Source: Verrucomicrobiota bacterium
GTDB lineage: Bacteria > Verrucomicrobiota > Verrucomicrobiia > Verrucomicrobiales > V1-33
Reading direction: 5' to 3'
Assembly: GCA_003402705.1 (NCBI GenBank)
Contig: QQNF01000026.1
Span: forward strand, 1 to 49,467
Length of the DNA stretch: 49,467 nt
Below, piece by piece: positions 17,997 through 29,259 of the stretch (its first letter is position 1; each line of letters begins with the position of its first letter). The notes beneath the pieces are model-generated. The model was not told the DNA's origin. It saw only the letters and a program-made list of their open reading frames with translations, and searched no databases. A program made the translations under genes and the position numbers.

Positions 17997-18038
17997 TGAA
18001 TGGAGTTAGGATAAGGAGTTAGGGATGCGAGGGTATGC

Positions 18039-18181
18039 GGCGTTCCTACAGAACGCCGGGCTCGGGCTGGGTGGTACCCAGAGCGATGCTCTGGGCTGGC
18101 ATACGGTGTCCCGTTGGGATACGGGTCGGCGCAAAGATGACAATGGTCTTCGGGTGGGATCACCCGGCTTATCTTAGCGCC
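18039..18181. repeat. Cluster of consecutive hairpins
   Basis: Five inverted repeats follow one another: GGCGTTC/GAACGCC (18039-18057), CTGGGT/ACCCAG (18067-18081), CCCAGAGC/GCTCTGGG (18077-18095), CCCGT/ACGGG (18110-18125) and CGGGTG/CACCCG (18151-18166). An 11-bp stem with one mismatch (18128-18138 with 18171-18181) encloses the last one. Pairs 2 and 3 share a strand and are mutually exclusive. The second and third hairpins could fold as alternatives in RNA. It resembles REP/BIME-type intergenic mosaics of PVC-group genomes. No function is established. Confidence 0.8.
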
Positions 18182-18192
18182 ATTCGAGTTTG

Positions 18193-18287
18193 GGGTCACA
18201 GGCAGGATGCCCGTGCCACTTTGCTGCGAGGGCATTGAGGGTCACAGGCAGGATGCCCGTGCCATTTTGCTTCAGAGCGATGCTCTG
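18193..18287 (+). repeat. Two REP-like 26-bp direct repeats plus hairpin
   Basis: A 26-bp unit beginning GGGTCACAGGCAGGATGCCC occurs at 18193-18218 and 18239-18264, 46 bases apart, with no mismatch between copies. A third element, CAGAGC-GAT-GCTCTG (18273-18287), repeats a hairpin of the cluster just upstream. The GGCAGGATGCC core is an imperfect palindrome typical of REP sequences mobilised by RAYT transposases. No RAYT gene is in the window. Confidence 0.8.
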
Positions 18288-18315
18288 GGCAGGCTACTTC
18301 GAGGCGCGAAACAGA

Positions 18316-18549
18316 ATGTGGTGGACGGGATTGGCTGGCGATGCGTTTGTGGGGAGAAGGATGATTGCGAACGAGATGGACGGTCACAACAACCGGATTG
18401 GGGCATTGATTGGTGCCAAGGCAGGGTCGTTTTCCGAGATCGAGCCGGCGGTTCGGGATGCGGTGGCGGGCGGTTGTGTATCGGCTGGGGACGCAGGCCA
18501 GATCACGTGGCTTCCGGCGAGCAAGTGGCGAAACGGCAAGTTCTGGTGA
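18316..18549 (+). pseudogene. Probable remnant of a small gene (DUF6973-like C-terminus)
   Basis: An open frame of ~77 residues starting RMWWTGLAGDAF contains EMDGHNNRIGALIGAKAG followed by AVRDAVAGGCV and a TWLPASKWRN tail. The D-x-HNN-x-x-G element followed by a short helix and a small-residue turn resembles the end of DUF6973-type proteins, but the family's N-terminal half is missing. In its place are the REP and hairpin repeats. This suggests that the 5' part was replaced or lost when repeats inserted. There is no convincing ribosome site. It could be a short intact gene, but I favour a degraded one. Confidence 0.4.
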
Positions 18550-18628
18550 GGTGATGGCGGGTGGGGTTTAACGGGGAGGTGAGGGAGTTGATGTAGCGGA
18601 AATGGCGGGAGGCGCGTATGATTGGGGT

Positions 18629-21600
18629 ATGAAGGGAAACAGACTTACATTTCGGCGACTTGGACTGTTCCTGGGCGGGGTGCTGGCGTTCCCGTGTGGG
18701 GTGGCTGGGCAGTTTCTGGAATGGACGGCGTTCAATGATCAGATTGCGGGGAGTGGCACTGGGGTGAATGCGACGTCGTGGGGAGTGTTTGCGAATCCGA
18801 GTGGGGCGATGCGGCGGGTGACGACTGGGGAGGTGCTGCCGGTGGTGATGACGATCAGTCACAGTGGGGCGGCGAGTTCGTCGACGATGGGGGTACCGGA
18901 TGCGGGGACGCCTGCGGCGGTGGTGTTTGGTGGGCAGATTGCGTGGGGGAGTGTGGCTGGGGAGGGGGTGCAGTTGGGGACGACGGCGAGTACGACGTGG
19001 GTGATCAGCGGATTGGATCCGGCGCGGCGGTACACGTTTCGGGGGACGAGTGTGCGTGGGGATGTGACGTATGGGAATCGATGGACGCGTGCGGAGTTGC
19101 AGGGGGCGGTGAGTTTTGTGAATGCGCACACGGCGGGTGTGGCGACGACGGCGACGGTGGGGGCGCTGACGGCTGGGCAGGCGGCATGGAATTCCGGGAA
19201 CAACCGGGCGGGGGATGTGGCGGGCTGGGATTTGATAGATCCCGGAAGCGATGGGGTGATTTCGGTGGTGTGCCGGCGTCATTCGGGGGCGTATCCTGCG
19301 GTGGCTGGGCAGGCGGCGGGGAACACGGAGACGCCGACGGTGGGGGGAGTGGGGTATGGGTTTCAGGCGATCCGGCTAGAGCAATGGAATCCGGTGCCGC
19401 CGCCGCCTCCGGTGGCGGTGGCAGACGGAGTGACGGTGCACGCGGGGCGGAAGGTGAGGATACCGGTGCTGGCGAATGACACTGGGTTGATTGGTGGGGT
19501 GACGGTGACGCTAGTGGATCCGCCAGCGGGAGGTCGGGCGGTGGTGGGTGCGGACGGTAGTGTTTTGTTTACGGCTGGGGAGGCGGACGAGGTGTTGAGG
19601 TATCGGGTGAGGAATGCGGGAGGGGAATCGAATGTGGCGGCGGTGACGGTGACGGTGAGTCGGGCGCTGCGGATTGCGCCTCGGGGTTTCGTGGTGCCGG
19701 AGAATCCACCGGCGACGACGTGGGCGCTGGGTGCGGCGTTTGGGGGGCTGGGGTTCAGCCAGCCGGTGTGTCTGGCGTCGCCGCCGGGGGATGTGCGGCG
19801 GTTGTTTGTGTGTGAGAAGGGCGGGCGGCTGCGGGTGATTTCCGACGTGACGGCGACGGTGCCGGTTGCGGCGACGTTTCTGGATGTGGCGACGCTGCTG
19901 ACGTCGCGTGGGGAGGCGCTGGTGACGAGCAGTGAGATGGGATTGCTAGGGGTGGCGTTTCATCCGGCGTATGCGGAGAACCGGCATTTTTATGTGTTTT
20001 ATTCGGTGAGGAAGGCGGACGGGCTGAATTACGAGCGGGTGTCGCGGTTTACGGCTGATCCGGCGGATGCGGGGCGAGCGCTGACGACATCGGAGCGGAT
20101 ACTCATCGAGCAGCGGGATGAGGCGACGAATCACAATGGAGGGGACCTCCATTTCGGGCCTGACGGGTATTTGTATGTGTCGCTTGGCGACGAGGGGAAT
20201 CAGGATGATTCGCTGAACAACAGTCAGACCCTGACGAAGGATTTCTTTTCCGGGGTTTTGAGGATTGATGTGGACCGTCGGCCTGGGAATGTGGAGCCGA
20301 GTGCGCATCCGGCGGTGTTGCGTGATGGCGGTGTGGCGCGCTATGCGGTGCCGGCGGATAATCCGTGGGTGCACACTAGCCTTGGCGGGAGCTGGAACGG
20401 GGTTTTCAACGGGGTGACGATCAGCAATCTGGCGACGGTGCGGACGGAGTTCTGGGCGACGGGGTTGCGCAATCCGTGGCGGATGTCGTTTGATCCGGCG
20501 ACGGGGGAACTATGGTGCGGTGATGTGGGCGGCAATCTGCGGGAGGAGGTGAATGTGTTAGTGCGCGGTGGGAATTACGGGTGGGCGTTCCGGGAGGGAA
20601 CGGTGAACGGGCCGAAGAGCGGGTCTGCGCCTGCGGGGTTTGCGTCGCTGGCTCCGTTGTATAACTATCAGCGGGGGACGGGGACGTTTCAGGGGAATTC
20701 GATCACGGGCGGGGTGGTTTACCGGGGGAGCAGGTTCGGGGCGCTGGAGGGGCTGTATGTGTTTGCGGATTACACGTCGGGGAATGTGTGGTCGCTGCGG
20801 CGGAACGGAGCGGCTGCGCCGACGGTGACGCGGATTGCAGGAGAGGGAGGGATTGTGGCGTTCGGGCGGGATCCGGCGAACGGGGATGTGCTGCTGGCGG
20901 ATATTGACAACAATGTGATCCGGCGGCTGACGGCGGTGACGGTGGCGGGGAGTTATCCGGAGACATTGACGGCGACGGGGTTGTTTGCGGATTTGATGGA
21001 TTTGTCGCCGCAGCCGGGATTGATGGCTTACGAGGTGAATCTGCCGTTCTGGAGTGATCATGCGAAGAAGCGGCGGTGGTTGGCGCTGCCGGGGTTGGAT
21101 GCGCGGATGGGGTGGAGTCGGGACGGGCTGTGGAGTTTTCCGGCGGGGACGATCTGGGTGAAGCATTTCGAGATGGAGATGGAGCGAGGGAATGCGGCGA
21201 CGCGGCGGCGGCTGGAGACGCGATTGCTAGTAAAGAATGCGGGTGGGGCGTACGGGGTGAGTTACCGGTGGAACGAGGCTGGCAGCGAGGCAGTGCTGGC
21301 TCCGGATGAAGGTGCGGATTTTCCGCTAGCGGTGATGGCGGGTGGACATGCGGTGGTGCAGAACTGGCGGATACCGAGTCGCGCGGAGTGCATGGTGTGC
21401 CATACGGCGCAGGCGGGGTTTGCGCTGTCGTCGGGGACGCGGCAGTTGAACCTTGAGGGGGACATCAACGGGTTCCGGGGGAATCAGATTGATGTGCTAG
21501 GAGCAGGTGGGTGTTTGTCCGGGAATCCGCCGGCTGGTGCGACGCTGCCGCGGCATGCGCGTCCTGATGAGACGGCTGTGTCGCTGGAGGGTCGGGTGCG

Positions 21601-22270
21601 TTCGTGGCTGGCGGTGAATTGCGGGTATTGCCACATGGCAGGGGGGACGGCTCCTGCGGGGTTTGATGTGAGCGCAGGAGTGCCGCTGGCGCTGACGGGG
21701 CTATTGAATGGGGCGGCGGTGAACAACGGGGGAGACAGCCGGAACCTGCTGATTGTGCCTGGGAGCACGGCTAGGTCGGTGGTTTTCAACCGTGCAGCTG
21801 CGGCGGGTGGGTTCACGCGCATGCCGCCGATCGGGTCGTCGGTGAGTGATCCTGACGGAATGGCGCTGCTGGCGGAATGGATCGGGGTGCGGCTGCCGGG
21901 ACGCGAGGATTATGCGGCGTGGCGGGCGGTGCGGTTTGGAGGGAGGCCGGAGGCGGAGGGCGATCCGGCGGCGGATCCTGATGGGGACGGAGTTGGGAAT
22001 CGTGAGGAGTTTCTGGCGGGCACGGATCCGCTGGTGGCGTCGAGTCTGCCGGAGGTGACTGGAGAGATGGGAGCGGATGGGGTGACGCTACGGTTTGGTG
22101 TGCCGGAGAATCGGTCGTGGCAGTTGGAGTGTTCGGCGGAGCTGGGCGGTTGGCGATTGTGGGAAGGCGGGGCGAATCACGGGTTGCCTGGGGCGGGTGG
22201 GCCGGCGGCGGTGAGGGTACCGTATGCGTTGCCGCGGGAGTTTTTCCGTGTGAGGTTTTCGGAGAACTGA
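18629..22270 (+). CDS. Secreted sugar dehydrogenase fused to di-haem cytochrome c-like module
   Basis: Predicted 1213-residue exported protein with a signal peptide from the ATG at 18629 (LGLFLGGVLAFPCGVAG). Residues ~25-260 are a beta-rich unknown region; ~265-350 a cadherin-like linker. Residues ~362-765 form a PQQ-type glucose/sorbosone dehydrogenase beta-propeller, with EMGLLGVAFHP, HNGGDLHFGPDGYLY and GLRNPWRMSFDP. From ~770 to ~1090 it matches the HNE_0200 (TIGR03806-type) family, with haem motifs CMVCH (Cys921) and CGYCH (Cys998) and a possible axial Met in RMPPIG. A calcium-binding repeat (DPDGDGVGNREE) and the common C-terminal module end the protein. The likely role is periplasmic or extracellular sugar oxidation passing electrons to cytochrome c. 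Substrate and cofactor use are inferred. Confidence 0.88.
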   Translation: MKGNRLTFRRLGLFLGGVLAFPCGVAGQFLEWTAFNDQIAGSGTGVNATSWGVFANPSGAMRRVTTGEVLPVVMTISHSGAASSSTMGVPDAGTPAAVVFGGQIAWGSVAGEGVQLGTTASTTWVISGLDPARRYTFRGTSVRGDVTYGNRWTRAELQGAVSFVNAHTAGVATTATVGALTAGQAAWNSGNNRAGDVAGWDLIDPGSDGVISVVCRRHSGAYPAVAGQAAGNTETPTVGGVGYGFQAIRLEQWNPVPPPPPVAVADGVTVHAGRKVRIPVLANDTGLIGGVTVTLVDPPAGGRAVVGADGSVLFTAGEADEVLRYRVRNAGGESNVAAVTVTVSRALRIAPRGFVVPENPPATTWALGAAFGGLGFSQPVCLASPPGDVRRLFVCEKGGRLRVISDVTATVPVAATFLDVATLLTSRGEALVTSSEMGLLGVAFHPAYAENRHFYVFYSVRKADGLNYERVSRFTADPADAGRALTTSERILIEQRDEATNHNGGDLHFGPDGYLYVSLGDEGNQDDSLNNSQTLTKDFFSGVLRIDVDRRPGNVEPSAHPAVLRDGGVARYAVPADNPWVHTSLGGSWNGVFNGVTISNLATVRTEFWATGLRNPWRMSFDPATGELWCGDVGGNLREEVNVLVRGGNYGWAFREGTVNGPKSGSAPAGFASLAPLYNYQRGTGTFQGNSITGGVVYRGSRFGALEGLYVFADYTSGNVWSLRRNGAAAPTVTRIAGEGGIVAFGRDPANGDVLLADIDNNVIRRLTAVTVAGSYPETLTATGLFADLMDLSPQPGLMAYEVNLPFWSDHAKKRRWLALPGLDARMGWSRDGLWSFPAGTIWVKHFEMEMERGNAATRRRLETRLLVKNAGGAYGVSYRWNEAGSEAVLAPDEGADFPLAVMAGGHAVVQNWRIPSRAECMVCHTAQAGFALSSGTRQLNLEGDINGFRGNQIDVLGAGGCLSGNPPAGATLPRHARPDETAVSLEGRVRSWLAVNCGYCHMAGGTAPAGFDVSAGVPLALTGLLNGAAVNNGGDSRNLLIVPGSTARSVVFNRAAAAGGFTRMPPIGSSVSDPDGMALLAEWIGVRLPGREDYAAWRAVRFGGRPEAEGDPAADPDGDGVGNREEFLAGTDPLVASSLPEVTGEMGADGVTLRFGVPENRSWQLECSAELGGWRLWEGGANHGLPGAGGPAAVRVPYALPREFFRVRFSEN

Positions 22271-22508
22271 GGGGTTGGGGGTCTTGAGGTTCGAGTGCCC
22301 GCGGGAGTTCGGCATGTTGGGAATGCGAAGTGGCGGTCATAGGGAGGGGCGATTGGATTCGGGGATATTCGATGCGACTGGTGGTGAGCGGACTGGTGAG
22401 GGAGGCTGGAGAGGGGCTCGTTGGGGTGTTTCTGGTACGGAGAGGGGGTGGCTCACGCGAAGGAGCGAAGGACTGGTTGGGATAGGCTGGTATGTGTTCA
22501 ATGGGAAA
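22271..22508. other. Gene-poor gap after the dehydrogenase
   Basis: About 240 bases between the dehydrogenase stop and the repeat array. Open frames here have no signal of being genes and differ in codon use from their neighbours. No terminator, tRNA or clear promoter is seen. Confidence 0.6.
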
Positions 22509-22668
22509 GGCCTCTTCGACACCGGACAATTGGACAGGCCTCTTCGACATGTTCCGACACCGGACAAATGGACAGGCCTCTTCGACATGTTTTCGACACC
22601 GGACAATTGGACAGGCCTCTTCGACATGTTCCGACACCGGACAAATGGACAGGCCTCTTCGACATGTT
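22509..22668. repeat. Tandem array of a 38/39-bp unit (about 4.2 copies)
   Basis: The unit starts GGCCTCTTCGACATGTTCCG and ends with the core CCGGACAAATGGACA. Two variants alternate: one of 38 bp with AAATGG and one of 39 bp with AATTGG. The first copy lacks ten bases and the array ends in a partial unit. The alternation suggests that a two-unit block was duplicated. Related copies occur at 17.98, 23.61 and 32.15 kb, always between genes. There are no spacers of unique sequence, so it is not a CRISPR array. The core TCCG-ACAC-CGGA can fold as a small hairpin. Confidence 0.92.
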
Positions 22669-22750
22669 CTGGCGTGGCGGTGGTGGGTTGGCGGGCGGGT
22701 GGGAGGATGGGAGGAGGGGGTGGCCCGTGAGCCGGTGCCCACGGGCAGTG

Positions 22751-22785
22751 TTGACTTAATTTTCGATCTGCATCATGATGCTGAT
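22751..22785 (+). promoter_or_regulatory. vapBC promoter with overlapping palindromic operator
   Basis: TTGACT (22751-22756) and CATGAT (22774-22779) are separated by 17 bases, a good sigma-70 pair. A 20-base near-palindrome, ATCTGCATCATGATGCTGAT (22766-22785), with a perfect 12-bp centre, covers the -10 box. That is where VapB-type antitoxins usually bind to repress their own operon. Transcription would start about at 22786, the first base of the GTG start codon, so the mRNA may be leaderless. Confidence 0.6.
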
Positions 22786-23034
22786 GTGAGAACCACGATT
22801 AACATCAGTGATGCCATTTTGAGTGAATTGCGTGAACGTGCCCGGCAGCGGAGGAGGCCTTTCCGGGAGATTCTTCAGGAAACGATTCAGCTGGGGTTGA
22901 GCGCGCCGCCGCCGTCGTGCGAGCAGCCGGTGAGGATTGAAACGTACCGCGTGGGGATCAAGCTGGCGTACCGAGGGCTGAGCATGAATCAGTTGTATGA
23001 CCAGATCGAAGCGGAGGATGCTGGAAAGCGATGA
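22786..23034 (+). CDS. vapB: VapB-type ribbon-helix-helix antitoxin
   Basis: Predicted 82-residue protein. The N-terminal strand RTTINI and helices ILSELRERARQRRRPF and EILQETIQLGL form a ribbon-helix-helix DNA-binding fold. The remaining ~40 residues would wrap the toxin; the segment ending MNQLYDQIEAED is likely the toxin-binding tail. GTG at 22786 is the only reasonable in-frame start before the beta strand, and no Shine-Dalgarno sequence precedes it, in line with a leaderless transcript. It overlaps vapC by 4 bases (ATGA). Together they form a type II toxin-antitoxin module; the antitoxin neutralises the PIN ribonuclease and, with it, represses the promoter. Confidence 0.85.
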   Translation: MRTTINISDAILSELRERARQRRRPFREILQETIQLGLSAPPPSCEQPVRIETYRVGIKLAYRGLSMNQLYDQIEAEDAGKR

Positions 23035-23459
23035 TCATTCCTGACGCGAATGTCCTGATTTACGCCCACGACGAAGCCTCTCCGTGGCATGCGAAGGCGC
23101 GACGATGGTGGGAGGCGGTGCTTTCCGGAGCCGAGCCGGTTGGCGTCGCATGGGTCGTGGTGCTGGCCGTCACCCGCCTGCTCACGCATCCGAATGTCTG
23201 TGAGAATCCACTCTCGCCCGCGCATGTCCGGCGTCTGATCGAGCATTGGTTGAGTTTCCCGCATGTTCGGATCGTCCATCTGTCCGAGGATGCCCTTGGA
23301 CGCTTCTTCGACCTGCTGGAGGAAGCGGGCGCGGGCGGCAATCTTTCCACGGATGCCTTGATCGCGCTGCACGCGCTGGAACACTCTGCGACGATTGCAA
23401 GCAACGACCGCGACTTTGATCGGTTTGCCGGCGTGAAACGGATCAATCCGGTCGCATGA
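23031..23459 (+). CDS. vapC: VapC-type PIN-domain toxin ribonuclease
   Basis: Predicted 142-residue PIN-domain protein. The metal-binding acidic residues are visible: Asp5 in MIIPDANVLIYA, Asp108 in LSTDALIALHA, and Asp126 and Asp128 in ASNDRDFDRF. The conserved central position usually filled by Glu falls in WVVVLAVTRLLTHP and is not acidic, as in one well-populated VapC subgroup. Such toxins cleave tRNA or rRNA to arrest growth; the RNA target here is unknown. It is translationally coupled to vapB. Base use differs sharply from neighbours: C-ending codons are common and G and C are nearly balanced, which suggests recent transfer. Confidence 0.88.
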   Translation: MIIPDANVLIYAHDEASPWHAKARRWWEAVLSGAEPVGVAWVVVLAVTRLLTHPNVCENPLSPAHVRRLIEHWLSFPHVRIVHLSEDALGRFFDLLEEAGAGGNLSTDALIALHALEHSATIASNDRDFDRFAGVKRINPVA

Positions 23460-23747
23460 AAGCCGGTTGCCGTGAGCCGATGCGGTAGCGGATGGCCAAC
23501 CACGAGCACGAGAGGGGGGGGGTTCCCGGCGGCTGAGTTCCGGCAAGTTTTTGGCTTTTTAGGGGGAGGGCGGGCGAATGGAGAGACGTCATTCGGCTTT
23601 CGAGGGTGTGCAATTGGACAGGCCTCTTCGTCATGGAGAGGTGGCACCCAATTGGACAGGCCTCTTCGTCACGTGGACCTTTTCGACAGCGTCGTCGAGG
23701 CTTATGGTTTTTGGGGGGATGGGCTGGAGCGGAGAGGTTGACGGGGC
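23460..23747. other. Intergenic gap between vapC and groL terminator
   Basis: This contains the repeat copies at 23611-23671. Outside those there is a G-rich run at ~23514-23522 and no gene, tRNA or clear promoter. Confidence 0.6.
23611..23671. repeat. Two copies of the dispersed repeat core
   Basis: The 23-base core starting CAATTGGACAGGCCTCTTCG is present at 23611-23633 and 23649-23671. The copies start exactly 38 bases apart, the same period as the array at 22.5 kb, although the sequence between the cores has diverged. So this is an old copy of the same repeat, now flanking the other side of vapBC. Confidence 0.85.
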
Positions 23748-23787
23748 AAAAAAAGGGCCGCCCGGACCTTTTGGGGGTCTGGGCGGC
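23748..23787 (-). terminator. Intrinsic terminator of the groL transcript
   Basis: Inverted repeat 23757-23768 with 23776-23787 (11 of 12 pairs) followed on the - strand by seven T (complement of 23748-23754). It lies 40 bases past the groL stop codon. Confidence 0.9.
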
Positions 23788-23825
23788 TGAGAGGGGTAAG
23801 GCTTATGAGGGCCTTGAGGGGTGGA

Positions 23826-25481
<1,656 letters not shown>

Positions 25482-25513
25482 TCAGGTATTGGAGAATGAG
25501 AGGGGAGCGGGGC

Positions 25514-25807
25514 TCACTTCTTGACGATGCCGAGGATGTCGGATTCGGCGATGATGAGGTGTTCTTCGCCGTCGACTTTGACTTCGGTGCCGCCGTATTT
25601 GGAGATGAGGACGGTGTCACCGGCTTTGACGGTGAATTCGATGGCCTTGCCGTTGTCGTCTTTGCCGCCGGTGCCGAGGGAGACGACCTTGGCTTCCTGG
25701 GGTTTTTCCTTGGCGTTGTCCGGGAGGTAGATACCGCCGGCGGTTTTTTCTTCGACTTCGATGCGCTTCACGAGCACGCGTTGACCGAGGGGTTGGATTT
25801 TGGCCAT
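25514..25807 (-). CDS. groS: Co-chaperonin GroES (10 kDa)
   Basis: Predicted 97 residues. GroES caps the GroEL ring and drives substrate release into the chamber. [20 protein letters not shown] at the start, the mobile loop with [18 protein letters not shown], and [16 protein letters not shown] near the C-terminus are typical. The canonical ATG at 25807 was chosen; the in-frame ATG at 25855 would add 16 low-complexity threonine-rich residues. It sits between dnaK and groL in the same direction, 96 bases after dnaK. Confidence 0.97.
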   Translation of the reverse strand: MAKIQPLGQRVLVKRIEVEEKTAGGIYLPDNAKEKPQEAKVVSLGTGGKDDNGKAIEFTVKAGDTVLISKYGGTEVKVDGEEHLIIAESDILGIVKK

Positions 25808-25903
25808 AGTGTTTGGTTCTGTGGTTGTGGTTTGGGTTTTTGCTTTGGTGGGCATTAGAGAAAGGAAGTGAGGGGTGAAGCGAGGGGTGATGTTAGGAGG
25901 GCC

Positions 25904-27835
<1,932 letters not shown>

Positions 27836-28124
27836 AAAGTTGGTGAGTTGAGGGGATTGGTTTTGCGCCGTCATTCTGCACGCGGCGTGCCACGGGGGGT
27901 GGGCGGGGTGTAAGGTGTTGATGGTGAGTGGATTAAGAAATCGGAGATGCCGGATGGGGGTGTATGCGGGGCGGGAGATATGCGACACATTGACCCGGCT
28001 GAGCGGACGGATTGGCACAGCGGGAGAGGGATTGAGGGCGGGATGGGGTGGGAGAGGGAGGAAAAGAGTTGCGGCGGGCGCGGGATCGGTTATTTTCCAG
28101 AAACTCCATAATTACAAGAATTCA
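27836..28124. promoter_or_regulatory. Divergent intergenic region between dnaK and a hypothetical gene
   Basis: About 290 bases must contain the dnaK promoter on the - strand. I see no convincing -35/-10 pair, sigma-32 site or CIRCE repeat for it. On the + strand an AT-rich patch ends with CATAAT (28107-28112), a 5-of-6 match to a -10 box, 12 bases before the ATG of the next gene; no good -35 is seen, so its transcript would have a very short leader. Confidence 0.35.
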
Positions 28125-28517
28125 ATGAATGAACGCGAGACAGGATCGATGATGGGTGGAGATGGAGGGATGAGTGTGGAGCGGGTGGAAATGGTGATGG
28201 CGGCGTTGCGGGCTGGGAGGGAGGTGATGGATGGGGTGGTGGAGCGGGCGCTGGGGCAGTTGGAGCGGTTGCGGGAGGTGGTGGGGAAGGAGGAGGATCT
28301 GGGAAACGAGGGGACTGGGAGAGGGGGGCGACGCGGGCGAGTGCGGGTGTTTGCGAGGGCGGACGAAGGGTTGCGGAGGCGGGCGGCGGCGAGGCTGCGA
28401 GGGGTTGCGGGAGTGGTGGAGGCGGCTGAGAACGGGGCGCTTGACGAGGTTTGCGGGGCGTGGGAGCATAGCAACGTTGACCGGTTCCCCCTGACAGGTC
28501 CGCCATTTCTGCACTGA
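28125..28517 (+). CDS. Hypothetical 130-residue protein
   Basis: Not recognised. The reading frame uses the same G-ending codons as neighbouring + genes, which supports coding. The middle contains an amphipathic helix (MSVERVEMVMAALRAGREVM through LERLREVVGK), then a glycine- and arginine-rich basic linker (TGRGGRRGRVRVFARADEG) and a second helix. It could bind nucleic acid, but this is only a composition argument. The last ~15 residues change codon style. Its stop is one base before the next gene's ATG, so the two may form an operon. Confidence 0.45.
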   Translation: MNERETGSMMGGDGGMSVERVEMVMAALRAGREVMDGVVERALGQLERLREVVGKEEDLGNEGTGRGGRRGRVRVFARADEGLRRRAAARLRGVAGVVEAAENGALDEVCGAWEHSNVDRFPLTGPPFLH

Positions 28518-28518
28518 C

Positions 28519-29121
28519 ATGAAGCCCTGCTGCTCCCTGACAATCATACTGTGTGCCGTTAGTGCTGGAGGCCTGCTGCTGCCGGTGGCGGAGAGTGCTG
28601 CCGGGGTGGTGGCGTCTGTTCCTGTGGCGGTGGCGGACGATGGCGGGGAGGCGGATCGGATGGTGGAGATGACGGGAGTGCTGGCGAAGAGGCACCGGGT
28701 GAGGCGGTCCGAGCGTGTGCCGGTGAGGCGAGTTGAGGTGGTGGGGAAGGTGGGGAAGCGGGTCGCGTGGAGCAGAATCTGGAGCGGGAGTGAGACGCAG
28801 GTTCTGGAAAGCGGGCAGGAGGCTGGGGTGGAGGATTTGCTGCCGAGCGGTGGCGGGTTGGTGAGTGAGGATGCTGGGAGTGTGTGGGTTCACATGGCGG
28901 CTGCGCCTGGAGAGGAATGGGCTGGTGAGAGAGTGGTGGTGGAGCGCGAGGGGTTGAGTGGCGGGGATGCGGTGGGTGGTGGGAGCGAGGCAGGTGATGG
29001 AGAGGAAGGTGGTGAGACGGGGCGGTTGGCGGATTGGGAGCGGGAGCGGCGGGTGCCTGAGGAGCCGCGGCGTTGGCCGGTGGAGATGGTGCGGTGGGCG
29101 TATCTGTTGCCGAGAGATTGA
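28519..29121 (+). CDS. Hypothetical exported 200-residue protein
   Basis: Not recognised. MKPCCSLTIILCAVSAGGLLL is a convincing signal peptide, with a likely cleavage near ESAAG. The mature part is charged and low in aromatic residues, with no cysteine and no known motif. It has acidic, glycine-rich stretches (SGGDAVGGGSEAGDGEEGGE). The composition may reflect the strong G-bias of the strand as much as function. It is almost directly downstream of the preceding small gene and tightly spaced, so they may act together. About 140 bases after it hold no gene. Confidence 0.5.
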   Translation: MKPCCSLTIILCAVSAGGLLLPVAESAAGVVASVPVAVADDGGEADRMVEMTGVLAKRHRVRRSERVPVRRVEVVGKVGKRVAWSRIWSGSETQVLESGQEAGVEDLLPSGGGLVSEDAGSVWVHMAAAPGEEWAGERVVVEREGLSGGDAVGGGSEAGDGEEGGETGRLADWERERRVPEEPRRWPVEMVRWAYLLPRD

Positions 29122-29259
29122 GCGGGGGGGGGGACGATGGATATTCCGGCGGCGGAGAGGGTTGGGGATGAGGAGAAGGCGTTCGGGTTGGTCGGGCGTT
29201 AGGATTTTCGGCGGTGGTGACGGATGGGGAGGGATGGCCGTGGGCGTTAGGATTGCAGA

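Noticed and set aside
22285..22330. tRNA T-arm-like GGTTCGAGTGCC near 22.3 kb
   Set aside because: No acceptor stem, anticodon arm or D arm could be placed around it.
22509..22668. CRISPR array
   Set aside because: Repeats are directly joined with no unique spacers, and no cas gene is nearby.
25808..25903. CIRCE (HrcA) operator before groS
   Set aside because: I looked for TTAGCACTC with a 9-base gap and GAGTGCTAA, and saw nothing similar in this gap or upstream of dnaK.
27836..28018. Extended N-terminus for DnaK
   Set aside because: The Hsp70 N-terminus [14 protein letters not shown] starts at 27835; the extension has no family match.
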